DNA of 64,000 nt, taken from Dactylonectria macrodidyma. Its lineage: Eukaryota; Ascomycota; Sordariomycetes; Hypocreales; Nectriaceae. The number at the start of each line of letters is the position of its first letter. Positions within the stretch are counted from its first letter, which is position 1. The stretch covers positions 6,200,001 through 6,264,000 of the forward strand of contig JAGMUV010000001.1 in assembly GCA_020744425.1 (NCBI GenBank), in the 5' to 3' direction. Under the pieces are notes generated by a model, which saw only the letters and a list, made by a program, of their open reading frames with translations, searched no databases and was not told where the DNA came from. A program made the position numbers and the translations under genes. Positions 45,640-57,093 of the stretch are shown here, piece after piece.

Positions 45640-47882
45640 CTAAGCAGTTGTGGTCTGGTTCTGGTCTCTGTACTCATCGTCCGCACGGATTTGAACCTCA
45701 GTCACGTAACCCTTGAAATGACGTAGGCCAACCTTCATTTCGAACCTGCAGTGGCAAAATGGGTTAGCTTCGCAATGTGTGAAAAGGAATTGCGTGGAAT
45801 GTTACTCACATCTCATCGATCTCACCAGGGGTTCGGCGCGCTACTTCAGGAAGAATGAACCAGGCGATAATGACAGCAACTGAACCAGTACCAGCGAAGC
45901 TAATGGGGAGATGGTCGTTAGTACTTTTCTCACTCATGAATCCAACATGACTTACAAGAATCCAGTCTTGACACCCCATTTGGTCGATGATCCGTTGATC
46001 ATTAGTGGGGTACAGAAACTAAACATGATGGCAATCATATTAGACACTGCGAGACCCCAACCTGCCGTCTGGGCTCGCAATCGCTGCTGTGGAAGTTCCG
46101 CTGAGTAGGCATAACCGATGGCTGATGCTCCGGTGGTGGAGAATGTTGCTAGGCAGGCAAAGAAGATCTACGATATGCGTTAGTCGAGTATAGTTGATGA
46201 TCGTGCAGCTAGACCCACCAACAAGGCACTTGTGGCCTTTGCAGTGTAGTCAAAGCATCCAATGATGCCAAGACAGAGGACCGAGATAACCGTCACGGCG
46301 TAGGGGTAGACAGTCAGGGGTCGACGTCCAAACGAATCAGTGAGTGTTGCGGTGAGGAGCATCGACAGAAGTTGGACGCTGGATAGAATCAGGGTGACGA
46401 GGAAAGGATCCTTGTTGCCGGCATATTGGACTGAATCGGAAGTTAGAAAGAGTTAAATAGCTAGTGCGTCTATTTAATGATGACTTACAGAAGTACGTGG
46501 CATAGGTGTTGAACACGGCCAGGCCCACAAACTGCTGAGTGATCTTGGGCCACGCGGAGATGATGAAGCGCAGAAGATTGCGGCCTTGGAAGACGGCCCA
46601 AATGCCTTCGTTGGAGTCTCGTTTGGCGATGTGGCGTTCCGTCATGATGGTAGCATTCATAATTCCCTGGGTAACGGTGGTAAGTATAGATTCACCAGCT
46701 ATTTCAACAGATTCAACTGACAATATGTTCCTGAACGTCGTAGCCCTCGACATGGCCGTTGTACCTCTCGAGAATCTTGGAGGCCTTGTCGAATTTTCCC
46801 TTGCTTACAAGCCACCATGGCGTCTCGGGGAGAAGGAGGAAGATGATGGCGATGCCGCCAATCGGGCCCCACTGAGTGTGTCAAAGTCAGTCGCTAGTTC
46901 GTATACCAATGATTTTGATCTGAAGTACCTGGGAATAAATGGCTGTGCGGAAATCGAAGGGATCCGAGGCATTGAGCCTGTTGAGGGCGACGGATGCAAA
47001 GAGTTGACCAAGCACAAACCAGCTGTGCGAAGAATCGTGGTCAGCAATGAAAGACACTTGAAATTGATAATTGACAAAAAGTATCAGGTGATCTTTAGGA
47101 GACTGGGAACCCACAAGGTGTACGCGTTGATAAAGAATCCTCGCAGCTGAGTCGGGGCAATCTCAGTAAGATAGAGCGGTAGCGTAGCTTGCAACATGCC
47201 GACGCCCATTCCCGAGAAGAGCTTTGCCACCAGCCAGTGCTGCCAATGGGTCGCAAACGTTTCGATAAAGATGCTCTAGTTGAAAATCGTCAGCTCCGAC
47301 ATTGTATGTGCAAAGGACCGTGTCGACTTACAATAACCAGGGTTACCCAGATGATATAGAGAGCAATTTTGCGTCCGAATCGTTCAGTAGCGAATTGAAG
47401 GAGCTAGAAGTGGAGGTGAAGTGTCAGTAGATGTCTTATCGAAGAAAGGAGCGAGGGTTGAAGTGGAATGACAATTACTCACAATTTGTCCAACGGTTTG
47501 ACCAGCGGACTGGATTCCTCCCCAAGCAGAGATGTATTTTCCTTGAATGATCTCGGTTCCCTCGCTGGCGAATTGTCGAATGAAGCCCTTGTTGGAGACA
47601 ATGCCACCGTTGAGGTTGATCTCTGCAATTCATCAGCACACGATCATCAACGCGCCTAGATAACGCCTTACGGTAACCATCGAGCGAGGCACTGAAAGCC
47701 GCAGACATGGCAACCACTCCGATAGTCTTGTATCGGAGACTGGTCTCCCAGACGCTGAGGTCATCTTCCCGCGATCGCATCAACGGGACGCCTCCCTTGT
47801 CAAGCGTCTGCTGGACCTCATCGACCCGATCGCGATGCTCGATGGTGTCGATTTCGCCTTTCGGCTGCTGTGGTTTGGACAT
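45640..47882 (-). CDS. MFS sugar transporter (hexose/alpha-glucoside family)
   Basis: A many-exon permease read from ATG 47882-47880 to the stop at 45642-45640. Exon pieces in order contain MSAAFSASLDGY (TM1), NLNGGIVSNKGFIRQF, GGIQSAGQTVGQI, QFATERFGRKIALYIIW, a loop ending LPETPWWLVSKGKFDKA, the segment WAVFQGRNLLRFIISAWPK, AVFNTYATYF, LTATLTDSFGRRPLTVYP, YAYSAELPQQRLRAQT and PEVARRTPGEIDEMFE. All major sugar-porter motifs (RFGRK, LPETPWW, GRRP, PETxxR-like) are present. I found no stop or frameshift, and intron borders checked by eye are GT...AG. It is divergent from the GH79 gene and probably imports the sugar released by it or its neighbours. Confidence 0.82.
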
Positions 47883-48970
47883 GATGGCAGAATGTTTTGG
47901 GATGGAAGTCCCAGTGTTCACAGTATGTCAAAGCAGAGACGAGTGATGGAGAAGGGAAGCCAAGGTTTGTCGTATTGTGGGACTTGGGGTAGATCGGCGT
48001 GGGTCAGGGGAGAGGAGCCAAGGCCGGCTTCTTTATATCTACCGGACTTTGTTGCATTTACGAGTGTCCCATTCCTGCTAACCAGCCCCGGGACATCGTC
48101 CGGTCCTCCCCCGGGACTACGCAACCCTTTACCCCGGACAGCGCGTGCTATTACCCCGGATAGATGCTTGCCTTTACCCCGGACGAACACATGTCTTTCT
48201 CGCGGAGCTGTTGTCGTTTCCAGGCCTTGCGGAGCAAATACGGCCGAGTGTGGGGGAACTTCTTTCACTCACACAAGCGATGGCCTCGTTTGCAAGTCGT
48301 GCCACACCAAAAGTGAAACTTGAACGTGTTGGTTCAGTTGTGCGGGGTAGACTTACCTGGGTCAGACTAGCACACAGGTGGCCAGGGGTTGGCATGCCGT
48401 GCGTGCCGTCCATGACCATGATTTCGAAATCTCGGACAGCTCTGCGAGCTGTTCAGCGGAATTAATTGCGCTGCATTAAGACGCTTCTTTCAGGGCCTCG
48501 TGAGAGACACATGAACGACTCTGGTTAAGCGCCGCCTGGTTATTGGAGGTTGGCTCGGGGTAGACGGAGCCGAGACCCCTGCCATGAGCCCAGATCGGCA
48601 GTGAACTGCGCTTTACGTATCATTTTCATCCCCAAGTTGGTGATTGTTTAGAGTTCAAAGTTTCTGGGGTGCGGGGACCCCAGTGATCCGTCTTGTTTTT
48701 GCTCCTCGTTGCAAATCACCCCGGATCCCACGAGCTCAGAAGAGCTCGGAGGCAAGTTGAATGGAGCGGCATCGTCGAGCTCCTTGTGGAAGTCCTCCGC
48801 TGGGCGTCCGTGCCTTGGCATTCTCGTGAGGAATAGTCGCGACGGTCCGAAGCTACCGGGTATATAGAGTAGTATATAGTCGTATCATCGAGAATGCGAC
48901 TCCAAGCTCCTTTTCAGTCGGTCAACAAAACCTCAAATTTTAAGTTCTAAAACTTGATCGTCGCATCACA
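47883..48970. promoter_or_regulatory. divergent promoter with clustered CreA-type sites
   Basis: CCCCGG (reverse complement CCGGGG, matching SYGGRG) occurs at 48086-48091, 48109-48114, 48132-48137, 48154-48159, 48177-48182 and 48719-48724, and GCGGGG at 48671-48676. Three of the sites (48131, 48153, 48176) share the longer block TTACCCCGGAYA/G at about 22-bp steps. Dense, paired sites between a sugar transporter and a glycosidase suggest strong carbon catabolite repression; a second factor may read the longer motif. Confidence 0.6.
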
Positions 48971-50668
48971 ATGGCACTCCTCTCGCGTCCCATTTTGCTC
49001 TTGAGCCAAATCGCTCTGGCTGCGGCTGTGACTTTCAACGTCCCCACCACCAAGCCAGCCAACATCAGCGGACAGATCCCTGATGCACCCGTGGGCGTCT
49101 CGTAAGTTGCTCGCAGGGATCCTCATTCGAGCACTCTAATCATTTATCAGTCTCGAGTTCTTCACGTTTCCCGCGTACATCAACGACGTTGCGTCGACCT
49201 TGAAATGTTTGGAGAATCTCAAGGACGTCAGCGGTTCGTGGCCGCCAATGCGAATCGGAGGAACTACCCAGTACGTTTACCTGAAATCTTTAGCACCTTC
49301 ATATTTCTCACGCGTAATAGGGATCGCGCCACGTATGACGCCTCTTCTTCCAACGCCGTGACCTACACAGTAGCGAGCTCCGGAGATGCACCATCCTCGC
49401 TTACCTTTGGCCCGTCATTCTTTGACTTGGCCGCAACATATGGCGGCGAGGTGACGATTGGCCTCAACCGCCGTCTCAACAACATTGCCAACACCATCGC
49501 CGCTGCAACAAAGGCCAAGGCTCAGATGACCAATCTGAATGCCATTGAACTTGGCAATGAGCCCAACTGTACGCCACTTAAAGGGTCTTTGCCACTCCTA
49601 AAATCGTACTCTTCACTAACACGACAATCTAGTCTTTTCAAGTTCGGATCCCATTGCCAATGGAGCCTCCTGGACTCCTGCCGCAGACTACGCGTCTCAG
49701 GTTTCGTGGCAGGACCAGGTCGGCGGAAACCTGTCCGCGACAAACATCTTTTCAGCTGGTGTCTACTTCTACACCTCGCCCATGAGCATCCAGGGGCTCT
49801 CGGCCGTCGAGGGCAATGCGAACACCTACGTCAAGGACTACTGCTCGCACAACTATCCGCAGTCTTCGAGCACGGCCAACTTGGCCAGTTTGATGAGCCA
49901 CAGCGGCATTAAATCGCAGATCTCTTCCTTTGCCGGTGAAGTCAGCGCTGCTACGGCGAAGGGAAAATTCCATGTTATGGGAGAGACAAACTCGGGTAAT
50001 TTCTTCAGCTGATTCACTATTGCTGCTGATAGACTGACCGTATCTAGCTACCCAAGGAGGCGGTGGTATCAGCCCTACTTTCGGCGCCGGTCTTTGGATT
50101 CTCGACTACGTGATGCAGCTGGTTCACATGGGTACCAAGGCCATCTACTTCCACCAAGGCACCATTGGTAACTGTGAGTTTTGTTAGGTTTCCATAATAT
50201 CGACGCTGCTAATCCTCCTTGATAGGCCAATACTGCTGGTGGGGACGCTACAGCATGGGAGCCCCTTACTTTGGAGCTTACTTCGCCACTCTGGCGCTTG
50301 CGGATGCCGATCAGATCGCACCTCTCGATGACCAAACCACTGCTTATGCTGGCTATGTTATCTACAAGGCCAATGTCCCCGTTCGAGTTCTTCTGTACAA
50401 CTCCGATTACTACACCAGCGGCACGCGACCCTCACAGACCTTCACCCTCACTGGCTTGTCGTCCTCCACTGTCACTGCCAAGCGCTTGACGGCTCCTTTC
50501 TCGACCTCGCGGGTTGATCGCGGCTCTAACCCAACTGTTGGAGGACAGACGTTTGCCAATGGTACTTGTGTGCTCCAGGGGACTGCTGTCACTGAGTCGA
50601 AGTCGGTGTCTGGTGGGGCTGCAACCTTCACCTTGGCTGCGTCTGAGGCTCTTCTCGTGTACCTGTAA
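48971..50668 (+). CDS. GH79-type secreted glycosidase (beta-glucuronidase family)
   Basis: Exons 48971-49101, 49151-49270, 49321-49568, 49633-49995, 50048-50173 and 50226-50668 join to 476 residues. A signal peptide is clear (RPILLLSQIALAAAVTF). The barrel contains FFTFPAYINDVA, MRIGGTTQDRATYD, the acid/base motif LNAIELGNEPN, the nucleophile motif KFHVMGETNS, then YFHQGTIGNCQYCWWGRY. A beta-sandwich domain typical of GH79 C-termini ends the protein. Both catalytic glutamates are present. It probably removes glucuronic acid or a related sugar from plant glycosides or arabinogalactan outside the cell. It shares its promoter with the sugar transporter. Confidence 0.83.
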
Positions 50669-51069
50669 ATGTGGAGTGGGTTACATCGCTAGGATGATCC
50701 GATCATTCGATTAGGTAGCTCCTAGTTGTTGCTGGAGATGGGGTATCATTGTGAATTCAAGCTTATTCTGTCTCAACTCCACACAATCTCACCGTGCAAT
50801 GTGAAGTCAACACCTGAGGCCTTGATGTTAGTGTATGTAGGGTAGACTTATCAATTGTACGCAATCCACGAGCTTGAGGTTATGATAATTTAATCTCGCG
50901 TGACTCTAATGTCCAACGTGAAGTCATTATATCTCTATCTCCCATTGCATTTTTTTTTGTTTTACTTTGATCTCCCCTTTGTATGCCTTTTATCGAAGCC
51001 TTTACTCAAATATTCTTATTTAATCTATCCCATGTATCTGAGGATGGGTGGAACACCACGTAGAACGAC
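50669..51069. other. gene-free stretch
   Basis: 3' flank of the GH79 gene up to the transposon end. No gene is supported. Confidence 0.45.
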
Positions 51070-51110
51070 GTTATCCCATCAACTGCCAATGGGCTCCATT
51101 TTTGCCAAGG
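51070..51110 (+). repeat. left terminal inverted repeat of piggyBac-like element
   Basis: 41 bp starting GTTATCCCATCAACTGCCAA and ending TTTTTGCCAAGG, matched perfectly in reverse at 53306-53346. Confidence 0.9.
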
Positions 51111-51236
51111 CCAAAATACCCACTATTGTACCCACTTTTACTCCGCACTTCAATCGGTACATGACGAAACATCATTTGCACCTATGTTTTCTTACCTGCT
51201 GCCACCACCAAAACCGTCATTTTGTTCAATGCTGCG

Positions 51237-53225
51237 ATGTCTTCTAGTGATGCTGATGCTTCCAGTGCCTCCGGTGCCTCCGGTGCTTCCGTTGCTTCCG
51301 TACGAAGCTGTATTGTGGTTGAGATCCTTCCAGAAGACCTCGCCGTCGCCTGCACTGCCGACTGTACCGGTACGCCAGAGCGGTGCGATCACAGCACAGT
51401 CCGGCCCCACGAACCTCCGGCTGTCGAGCGCGGGCCGGCGGGCTCCTTTATACCCTTTGACGTGCCGGCCCGACCCCGAGAGATACAGGAGCTGCCGGCA
51501 GCCCCGCTTGACTTATTCTTCCGGTACGTTCCCCGGGGCCTTATTGAGCGGTGGGTGCAATGGACGAATGCAGCGCCGCTATCTAAGGAAGGCCCCCGGG
51601 CTAGAACTTCAAGAGTGAACGTATGGCGGAAGACTTCTGTAGATGAGATTTACCTTTTCTTAGGTATTTTAATCTATATGGGAATACATAGCGAATCTGA
51701 AATATCAAGGTATTGGTCGACTCAACAGCAGAAGGAAGATCCTATCTATCCATTTACTCGGTTTATATCCCGGAACCGCTTTCAGCTATTACTCCGACAC
51801 CTCCGGGTTTTTGACACCTCCGAGTTCCAGCCTAGCCAGTCAGGAGGTCGACGCCAGGCCCGGGCCCAGGCCCCCGCCCAAGCCGGGGACCTGATGCCGG
51901 ATATATATCGGAAGGTTAACGAATGGTCGGCCCATATCCAAGAGACCGGAGATTCCTTCTATACGGCTGGCTCCGACCTTACCGTTGACGAGGCTATGGT
52001 CCGATTTACCGGCCGGTCACTAGAGACGACAATACCGACGAAGCCGACCCCAACCGGCTTCAAGGTCTGGATCCTTGCCCAATCGGGCTACTGCCTCCGG
52101 TGGCTCTGGCACGTACACGGAAAGGGCCCATACGGACTAGTCCCTCAGGCCCGGCCGGCAGGCAGCAAGGCTGGAGCAGCTGCCGCAAAGTGGGACCCGT
52201 TAACGCCAACGCAACGGGTTGTAACGACACTTATTACCCTACTTCCGGCTGCAGTCTACCACGTATTCCTAGACAATCTCTTTGCTTCCGTACGGCTTCT
52301 CCGGGCCCTCCGGAAGCAGCAGGTCGGAGCTTCCGGGACCTGCCGGAAAAACAGTGGGATAGATAAGATCCTCATCGCCGAGAAGGAAGCAGAAGGCCAG
52401 GGTATTCCTTGGGGTCAGATCCATTGCATCCCTATTCTTAGATGGGGAGGTATGGTATTGCAAACTGCTTTCTATAGATATCTCCATACTGATCAATTTG
52501 TCTCTTCATAGGTCAACCAATTCACCTGGAAGGATAACGCCCTTGCCCTCTTCTTGACAACCGTCTTCCGAGACGGCCGGGAGGTTATCCGTCTCCGGCG
52601 CCGGCCGGCCGGAAGCTCTGCTGGAAAGCGGGCTGCCCGGAAAGAAGCCTTCGGCTCAGACGTCCGGAAGAACCTCCCGGTGCCTGAGGCAATTGACGAA
52701 TATAACCATAAGATGAATGGGGTTGATATAAGTGACCAGATGAGGTCTTATTATCAATACAGCCGCCCTATTCGTCGAGGAGGCTGGCAAGCCCTTGCTT
52801 GGAATTTCCTGCTAGAAGTGATCGTTGTGAATAGCTTCTTCCTGCAGCTCTGGGGCAAGCCCGAGTGGCAAAAGGTCAAGAACCAGTACCAATGGCGGCG
52901 ACTGCTTGCATCCCAGCTTATTCAACAGTTTGGACCATTAGCAGGAGGTCGAAGATGTTCACGACCTCAGCGGGCTTCAGATAAGAGGAAAACGTCTATT
53001 CCTTGGCAGCAACATCGCAAGGGATCAAGGGGGGCTAATTCACCTTGCTCCTATTGCGGTAGTAGGAAAGCATTAAGGCGCCAGGCTCTAGGCGACATAT
53101 CTGGGAATAGCCTCACTCAGCAGCCGCAACAGCGAAAAAGGACTCGAAAGGGCTGCTTAGACTGTAACGTACCGCTATGTATTGATGGAGATTGTTGGTA
53201 CCTTTGGCATACCCAAAATCTATAG
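51237..53225 (+). CDS. piggyBac-type DDE transposase
   Basis: Two exons (51237-52454 and 52512-53225; 57-bp intron GTATTG...TAG) encode 643 residues. After a Ser/Ala-rich N-terminus come the piggyBac (DDE_Tnp_1_7) features: LFLGILIYMGIHSESEISRY, RFQLLLRHLRVFD, the first catalytic Asp in LTVDEAMVRFTGR, the second in VYHVFLDNLFAS, and the third in NGVDISDQMRSYY. The C-terminus has the Cys-rich finger expected for DNA binding (CSYCGSRK, GCLDCNVPLCIDGDC). All three aspartates are intact, so the enzyme may be active. An upstream TTG extends the frame, but the first ATG is at 51237. Confidence 0.87.
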
Positions 53226-53305
53226 GGGAATAGAGGTACCTTGAATCTTAGTATATGATTCGATTATTCTAGTGGGCCTATAAGCCCTGATTGGCTTTAC
53301 CCCGC

Positions 53306-53346
53306 CCTTGGCAAAAATGGAGCCCATTGGCAGTTGATGGGATAAC
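53306..53346 (-). repeat. right terminal inverted repeat of piggyBac-like element
   Basis: Perfect reverse complement of the left end; it finishes ...TTGATGGGATAAC. Confidence 0.9.
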
Positions 53347-54206
53347 CAACGAACTTCTCTCCTTGTGCTCTTCGCATCAAAAGAATGCAGCTTGTGATTA
53401 CAGATGCAAATCCGTCGGAAAAGAATCCGCTTACTGGACTTTAATCCGCCGCGGAATGGGAGCGTGGGTGAGGCTACAGGGGTAAAAACCCTGGAAACTC
53501 ACCACTTGGAGTAACTAATGACATGGGTGGCTCCCCCGCATCTAACTAAAACCGGCAACAGATCGACAAAACGGTAACACGGACCTCGCGAGATCACAGC
53601 TTCATCACCCTTTAAGAACCTCGGCTACTTTAGAAGTCATCTCGTGATACGCCACATAGCAACGACAAGTCGCCCGAAAACTCGCTACTTAGTTCTCTAG
53701 TCTTGTATCGTACGTGGCTTTCGGTGCTCATTAACACGACTATGTCGTCACGACCACTAATAAGCCTTTTGGACCCAACTGTCTCATCTTCGTTCCGCAC
53801 TGTCGGTGGTAATTCACGCGATTCTACCATTTCGTTGCCATGGATTTCGGTACAAAATTGTCCTGAATGAGTCGTCCACGCGTGTCGGTGATTATTAACG
53901 CGACTGTACATCGGAGACCATGCCGAACGTCAACTCTGTTCCTCAGACAAGGCTGCATGCAGGTTTAGCCCCTCCAATACGGTGCGATTCTATGTGCCCC
54001 TGCATGCTTTCTCGGTACACTGTTACTGCGCGGCTCAGGTTGAACGACCCCTCATCGCGTGTTGTGCAATTCCCCTCATAGCAAGAATTCAGTGTATAAG
54101 TTTCAACAAGCACCAGTCCGTGCAGCTAGACCGCTCAGTTTGCCATTGGTGATATCCTGAAGTACAGGGATCCACACAACTAAGTCATCCTAGACAAGGC
54201 GTCGCA
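53347..54206. other. gene-free stretch, promoter of GH78 gene
   Basis: Contains CCCCGC (CreA-type) near 53533 and otherwise unremarkable sequence upstream of the rhamnosidase gene. No gene is supported. Confidence 0.45.
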
Positions 54207-56769
54207 ATGGTCTCAGCCGAGGAACAAAAGGTTGCATCCCGTTCCCTCCTTCACCATCTCCCCCTAAACTGACTAAAGCATGGCAGACCATCAACCAGCT
54301 CCAGGCCAACTGGATCTGGACGCCCGACTGGATTGACTCGTCAACAAAGAACACGGCGGGTCGACTTGTCAGCTTCACACGCGATTTTACACTTGAATCA
54401 GTCCCAACAACAGCCCTGTTGCACTTTTCTGCCGACACGCGGTACAAATTCTACGTCAATGGAGTGCGAATAGCCGTTGGGCCGAGTAGAAGCAGTCTTT
54501 TGCTCTGGTACTATGACACGTTGGACATTGCGCCGTTTCTTCAGAGCGGCGTCAACACTGTCGAGTTTCTGGTGATCCGATACTTTGCGGCGTCGCGGGC
54601 GGCTATGCCATTTGAGAGAACGACGCTGCCTGGCTTAACAGTAATTGGAAATGTCCAAGCAGGCGAAGAAGTCGTTGATCTCGACTCTGCCAAAGGGTGG
54701 CAGGCCCGAGTGGATGAGAGCGTTCTCTTCCCGACGGGCCTGATTGACGATGTCTTTCTACACGTGGGATCTCCCGTTCCTGAATTCAATATCATAGGCT
54801 CTTCTAACCCATGTTTGACAGATCAACGAGCGTATCACTCCGACAGCTTCATCACCGCTCGTCACGCCAATCGTATATGGAATCAGGACATTGAACGGTG
54901 ACCTCTCTCCCTGGCGCCTACGCCCTCGCCCGATTCCCGTGCCAGAAGAAAGCCACGTCGCCGTTAATATTGTGCGGGCTTGCCATAGTACCGCGGATGC
55001 TTCTGACTGGGGAGCTTTCCTATCTTCAAACAAGCCGTTGGTCCTTCCTGGTGGATCCTCACACACGCTGGATGTGCAGGCTACAGTTCACTCGACAGCA
55101 TTCCTGAAATGGGTGTTTAAAGCAGACAAGCAGTCTCAAGTGAAGCTCAAAGTAACATACTCGGAGGGATACGAGCTGGAGCCTCGCTCGTATCCCTTCT
55201 TCCGCACCAAAGCTGATCGCTTAGATGCCCAAGGTGGCCATGTCATTGGGCCCTTCGACGACGTAGTGCTGGATATTCTCGATGCGCAGACGATCGCATA
55301 TGAGCCGTTCTGGTTTCGAACTTTCCGCATTCTACGACTTGAAATCACTATTGGACCTGAGCCTGTTGAGTTGAAGTCGTTTGCTGCCACACAGGTCAAT
55401 TATCCCCTCGCAGTTAAGGCTAGCTGGGATGAGCCGGGGGACAAGCAGAGCAAGGATATCTGGGACGTGTCGATTAGGACGATGCGGAATTGCATGTTTG
55501 ACGGGTATTCGGATTGTCCGTTTTACGAGCAGCTTCAGTATGGCCCTCCGTCCAGTGTGTTTTATTGGAGTTTGACGATTAACAAAGACCTTTAGGTATT
55601 CGGGTGACTCTCGAGCAGTGGGCCTGTTCCACTACCTGCTCTCGGGTGATGACCGACTCATGCGTCAAGCCATCACCAATTTTGCCTCTTCGATTGGCGT
55701 CGAGGGACTCACTCACTCCCGATTCCCATCGCATGTGCCCCAACTCATCGCGGGCTTCTCGCTGTACTGGGTTCTTCAAGTCTGCGACCACCACCTCTTC
55801 TTTGGCGACACACGATACGCTCGATCTTTCCTACCCCGTATCGACGGCGTCTTTGACTTTTTCGAGTCTCACATTGACGATTTAGGTCTAGTGAGTGGCC
55901 TACCGTATGATGTGTGGCAGTATGTCGACTGGGTGACGACATGGGGTGCGACAGATGAGCATCCGGACAAGGGCGTCCCCACGTCTGGACGAAAATCGAA
56001 TCGACATACTTACTTCAGCATGTTATATGTGCATGTGCTGCGACAAGCCGCCGTATTAGTTCGTGAGGTTGGGAGACCCGGCTATGCGGAGGAGTATGAA
56101 GCCCGAGCGGACTCTCTCGTGAAAGCGATCCGGACTCATTGCTACGACGGGCGGTTCTTCACTGATTCCACAGCTGATATTGCCGACGAACTGGCATACT
56201 CGCAACACTGCCAAGTATTCGCAGTGTTGTCTGGCGCGGCCCCAGCCGAAGATCAAGCTCGTCTCGTCACAGAAGCATTCGCCCAGCCGCACTTCTCCAA
56301 ATGCTCGTACATGTTTCAATTCTACGCGCTCAGGGCCTTGTCGATCGCGGGAGACGCCGTCTACGAGGCGTACTGGGCTCACGCATGGGACCCGTGGAGG
56401 AAAATGCTTGCTAACAACCTCTCGACGTGGGAAGAGGACGATGTGCGTCAGCGGTCTGACTGTCACGCCTGGGGAAGCGTGCCGCTGTACGAATACTGCA
56501 CCGAGCTAGCTGGCGTTCGTTCTCTGGCACCAGGATTCAAGAAGCTGCTGTTTAAGCCGCGTTTAAGACTGAGCGAGTCAGTGTCTGCAAAAGTTGCATT
56601 AGGAGCGGACAACGTCGCAACTGTGTCGTGGCAAGTTGGAGCGGAAGGGGTTGTGGTTGTTGAGCTGCAATTGGAGAAGAGCATTGAAGTGACGAGTCAA
56701 TTGCCTGGAGGAGAAGAGGAAGATCATGGGGTTGTTTCACAACTGAAGCTGGAGTATAGAGCTCCTTAA
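54207..56769 (+). CDS. GH78 alpha-L-rhamnosidase
   Basis: Exons 54207-54230, 54287-54763, 54822-55537 and 55596-56769 (introns 56-58 bp) join to 796 residues, about the normal length. The order is an N-terminal beta-sandwich carbohydrate-binding part (HFSADTRYKFYVNGV), a second sandwich (TYSEGYELEP), then the (alpha/alpha)6 barrel with the GH78 catalytic region DGYSDCPFYEQLQYSGDSR, followed by GLPYDVWQYVDW and SDCHAWGSVPLYEY, and a C-terminal sandwich. The conserved acidic residues around DCPFYE are present. No signal peptide is seen, so it likely acts inside the cell on imported rhamnosides. It removes terminal L-rhamnose from flavonoid or pectin-derived glycosides. The bZIP factor and transporter downstream probably serve the same pathway. 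Confidence 0.87.
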
Positions 56770-57093
56770 AGATGGGATTGTTGCCGTTCTAGGGTAGCTA
56801 TGATACAAGTCGATCTAAAAAAGAAGATGCATGAACAAACCCCACTGAAGCTACAGTGACTGGACTGAATTGTATCCACTAACTCCGCTGTAATGACTAC
56901 CCCGCATCGTTGAGTCCGGGGTCCCGGAACCCCGTGCAACCGTGCAGCCTGAAAACCCTCCCAGTACTCTGGCTCCATCTCCACTCTTTCACACACATTC
57001 ATCTCTTGACATATCCAACCATTCGACGATTCTGGCAGCGATATTGCTGGGATACTGCCCTGACACTGCATCGATACCCTCTGGTCCTTCCAC
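56770..57093. promoter_or_regulatory. promoter of bZIP gene with CreA-type sites
   Basis: CCCCGC at 56900-56905 and CCGGGG at 56916-56921 fit SYGGRG. The latter sits in TGAGTCCGGGGT, whose complement ACCCCGGACTCA matches the ACCCCGGA block found between the transporter and GH79 genes. Confidence 0.5.

Larger units (their letters stand above)
51070..53346 (+). mobile_element. piggyBac-like DNA transposon, apparently complete
   Basis: A 2.28-kb element with perfect 41-bp inverted ends and one transposase gene without stops. Its GC-rich coding sequence shows no RIP. No clear target duplication was found: the ends read TTATCCC...GGGATAA, whereas canonical piggyBac ends lie next to TTAA. It separates the GH79 and GH78 genes of the glycoside cluster. 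Confidence 0.88.

Noticed and set aside
51070..53346. A host gene domesticated from a transposase
   Set aside because: Perfect 41-bp inverted ends and the complete DDE triad point to a recent mobile element, not a domesticated gene.
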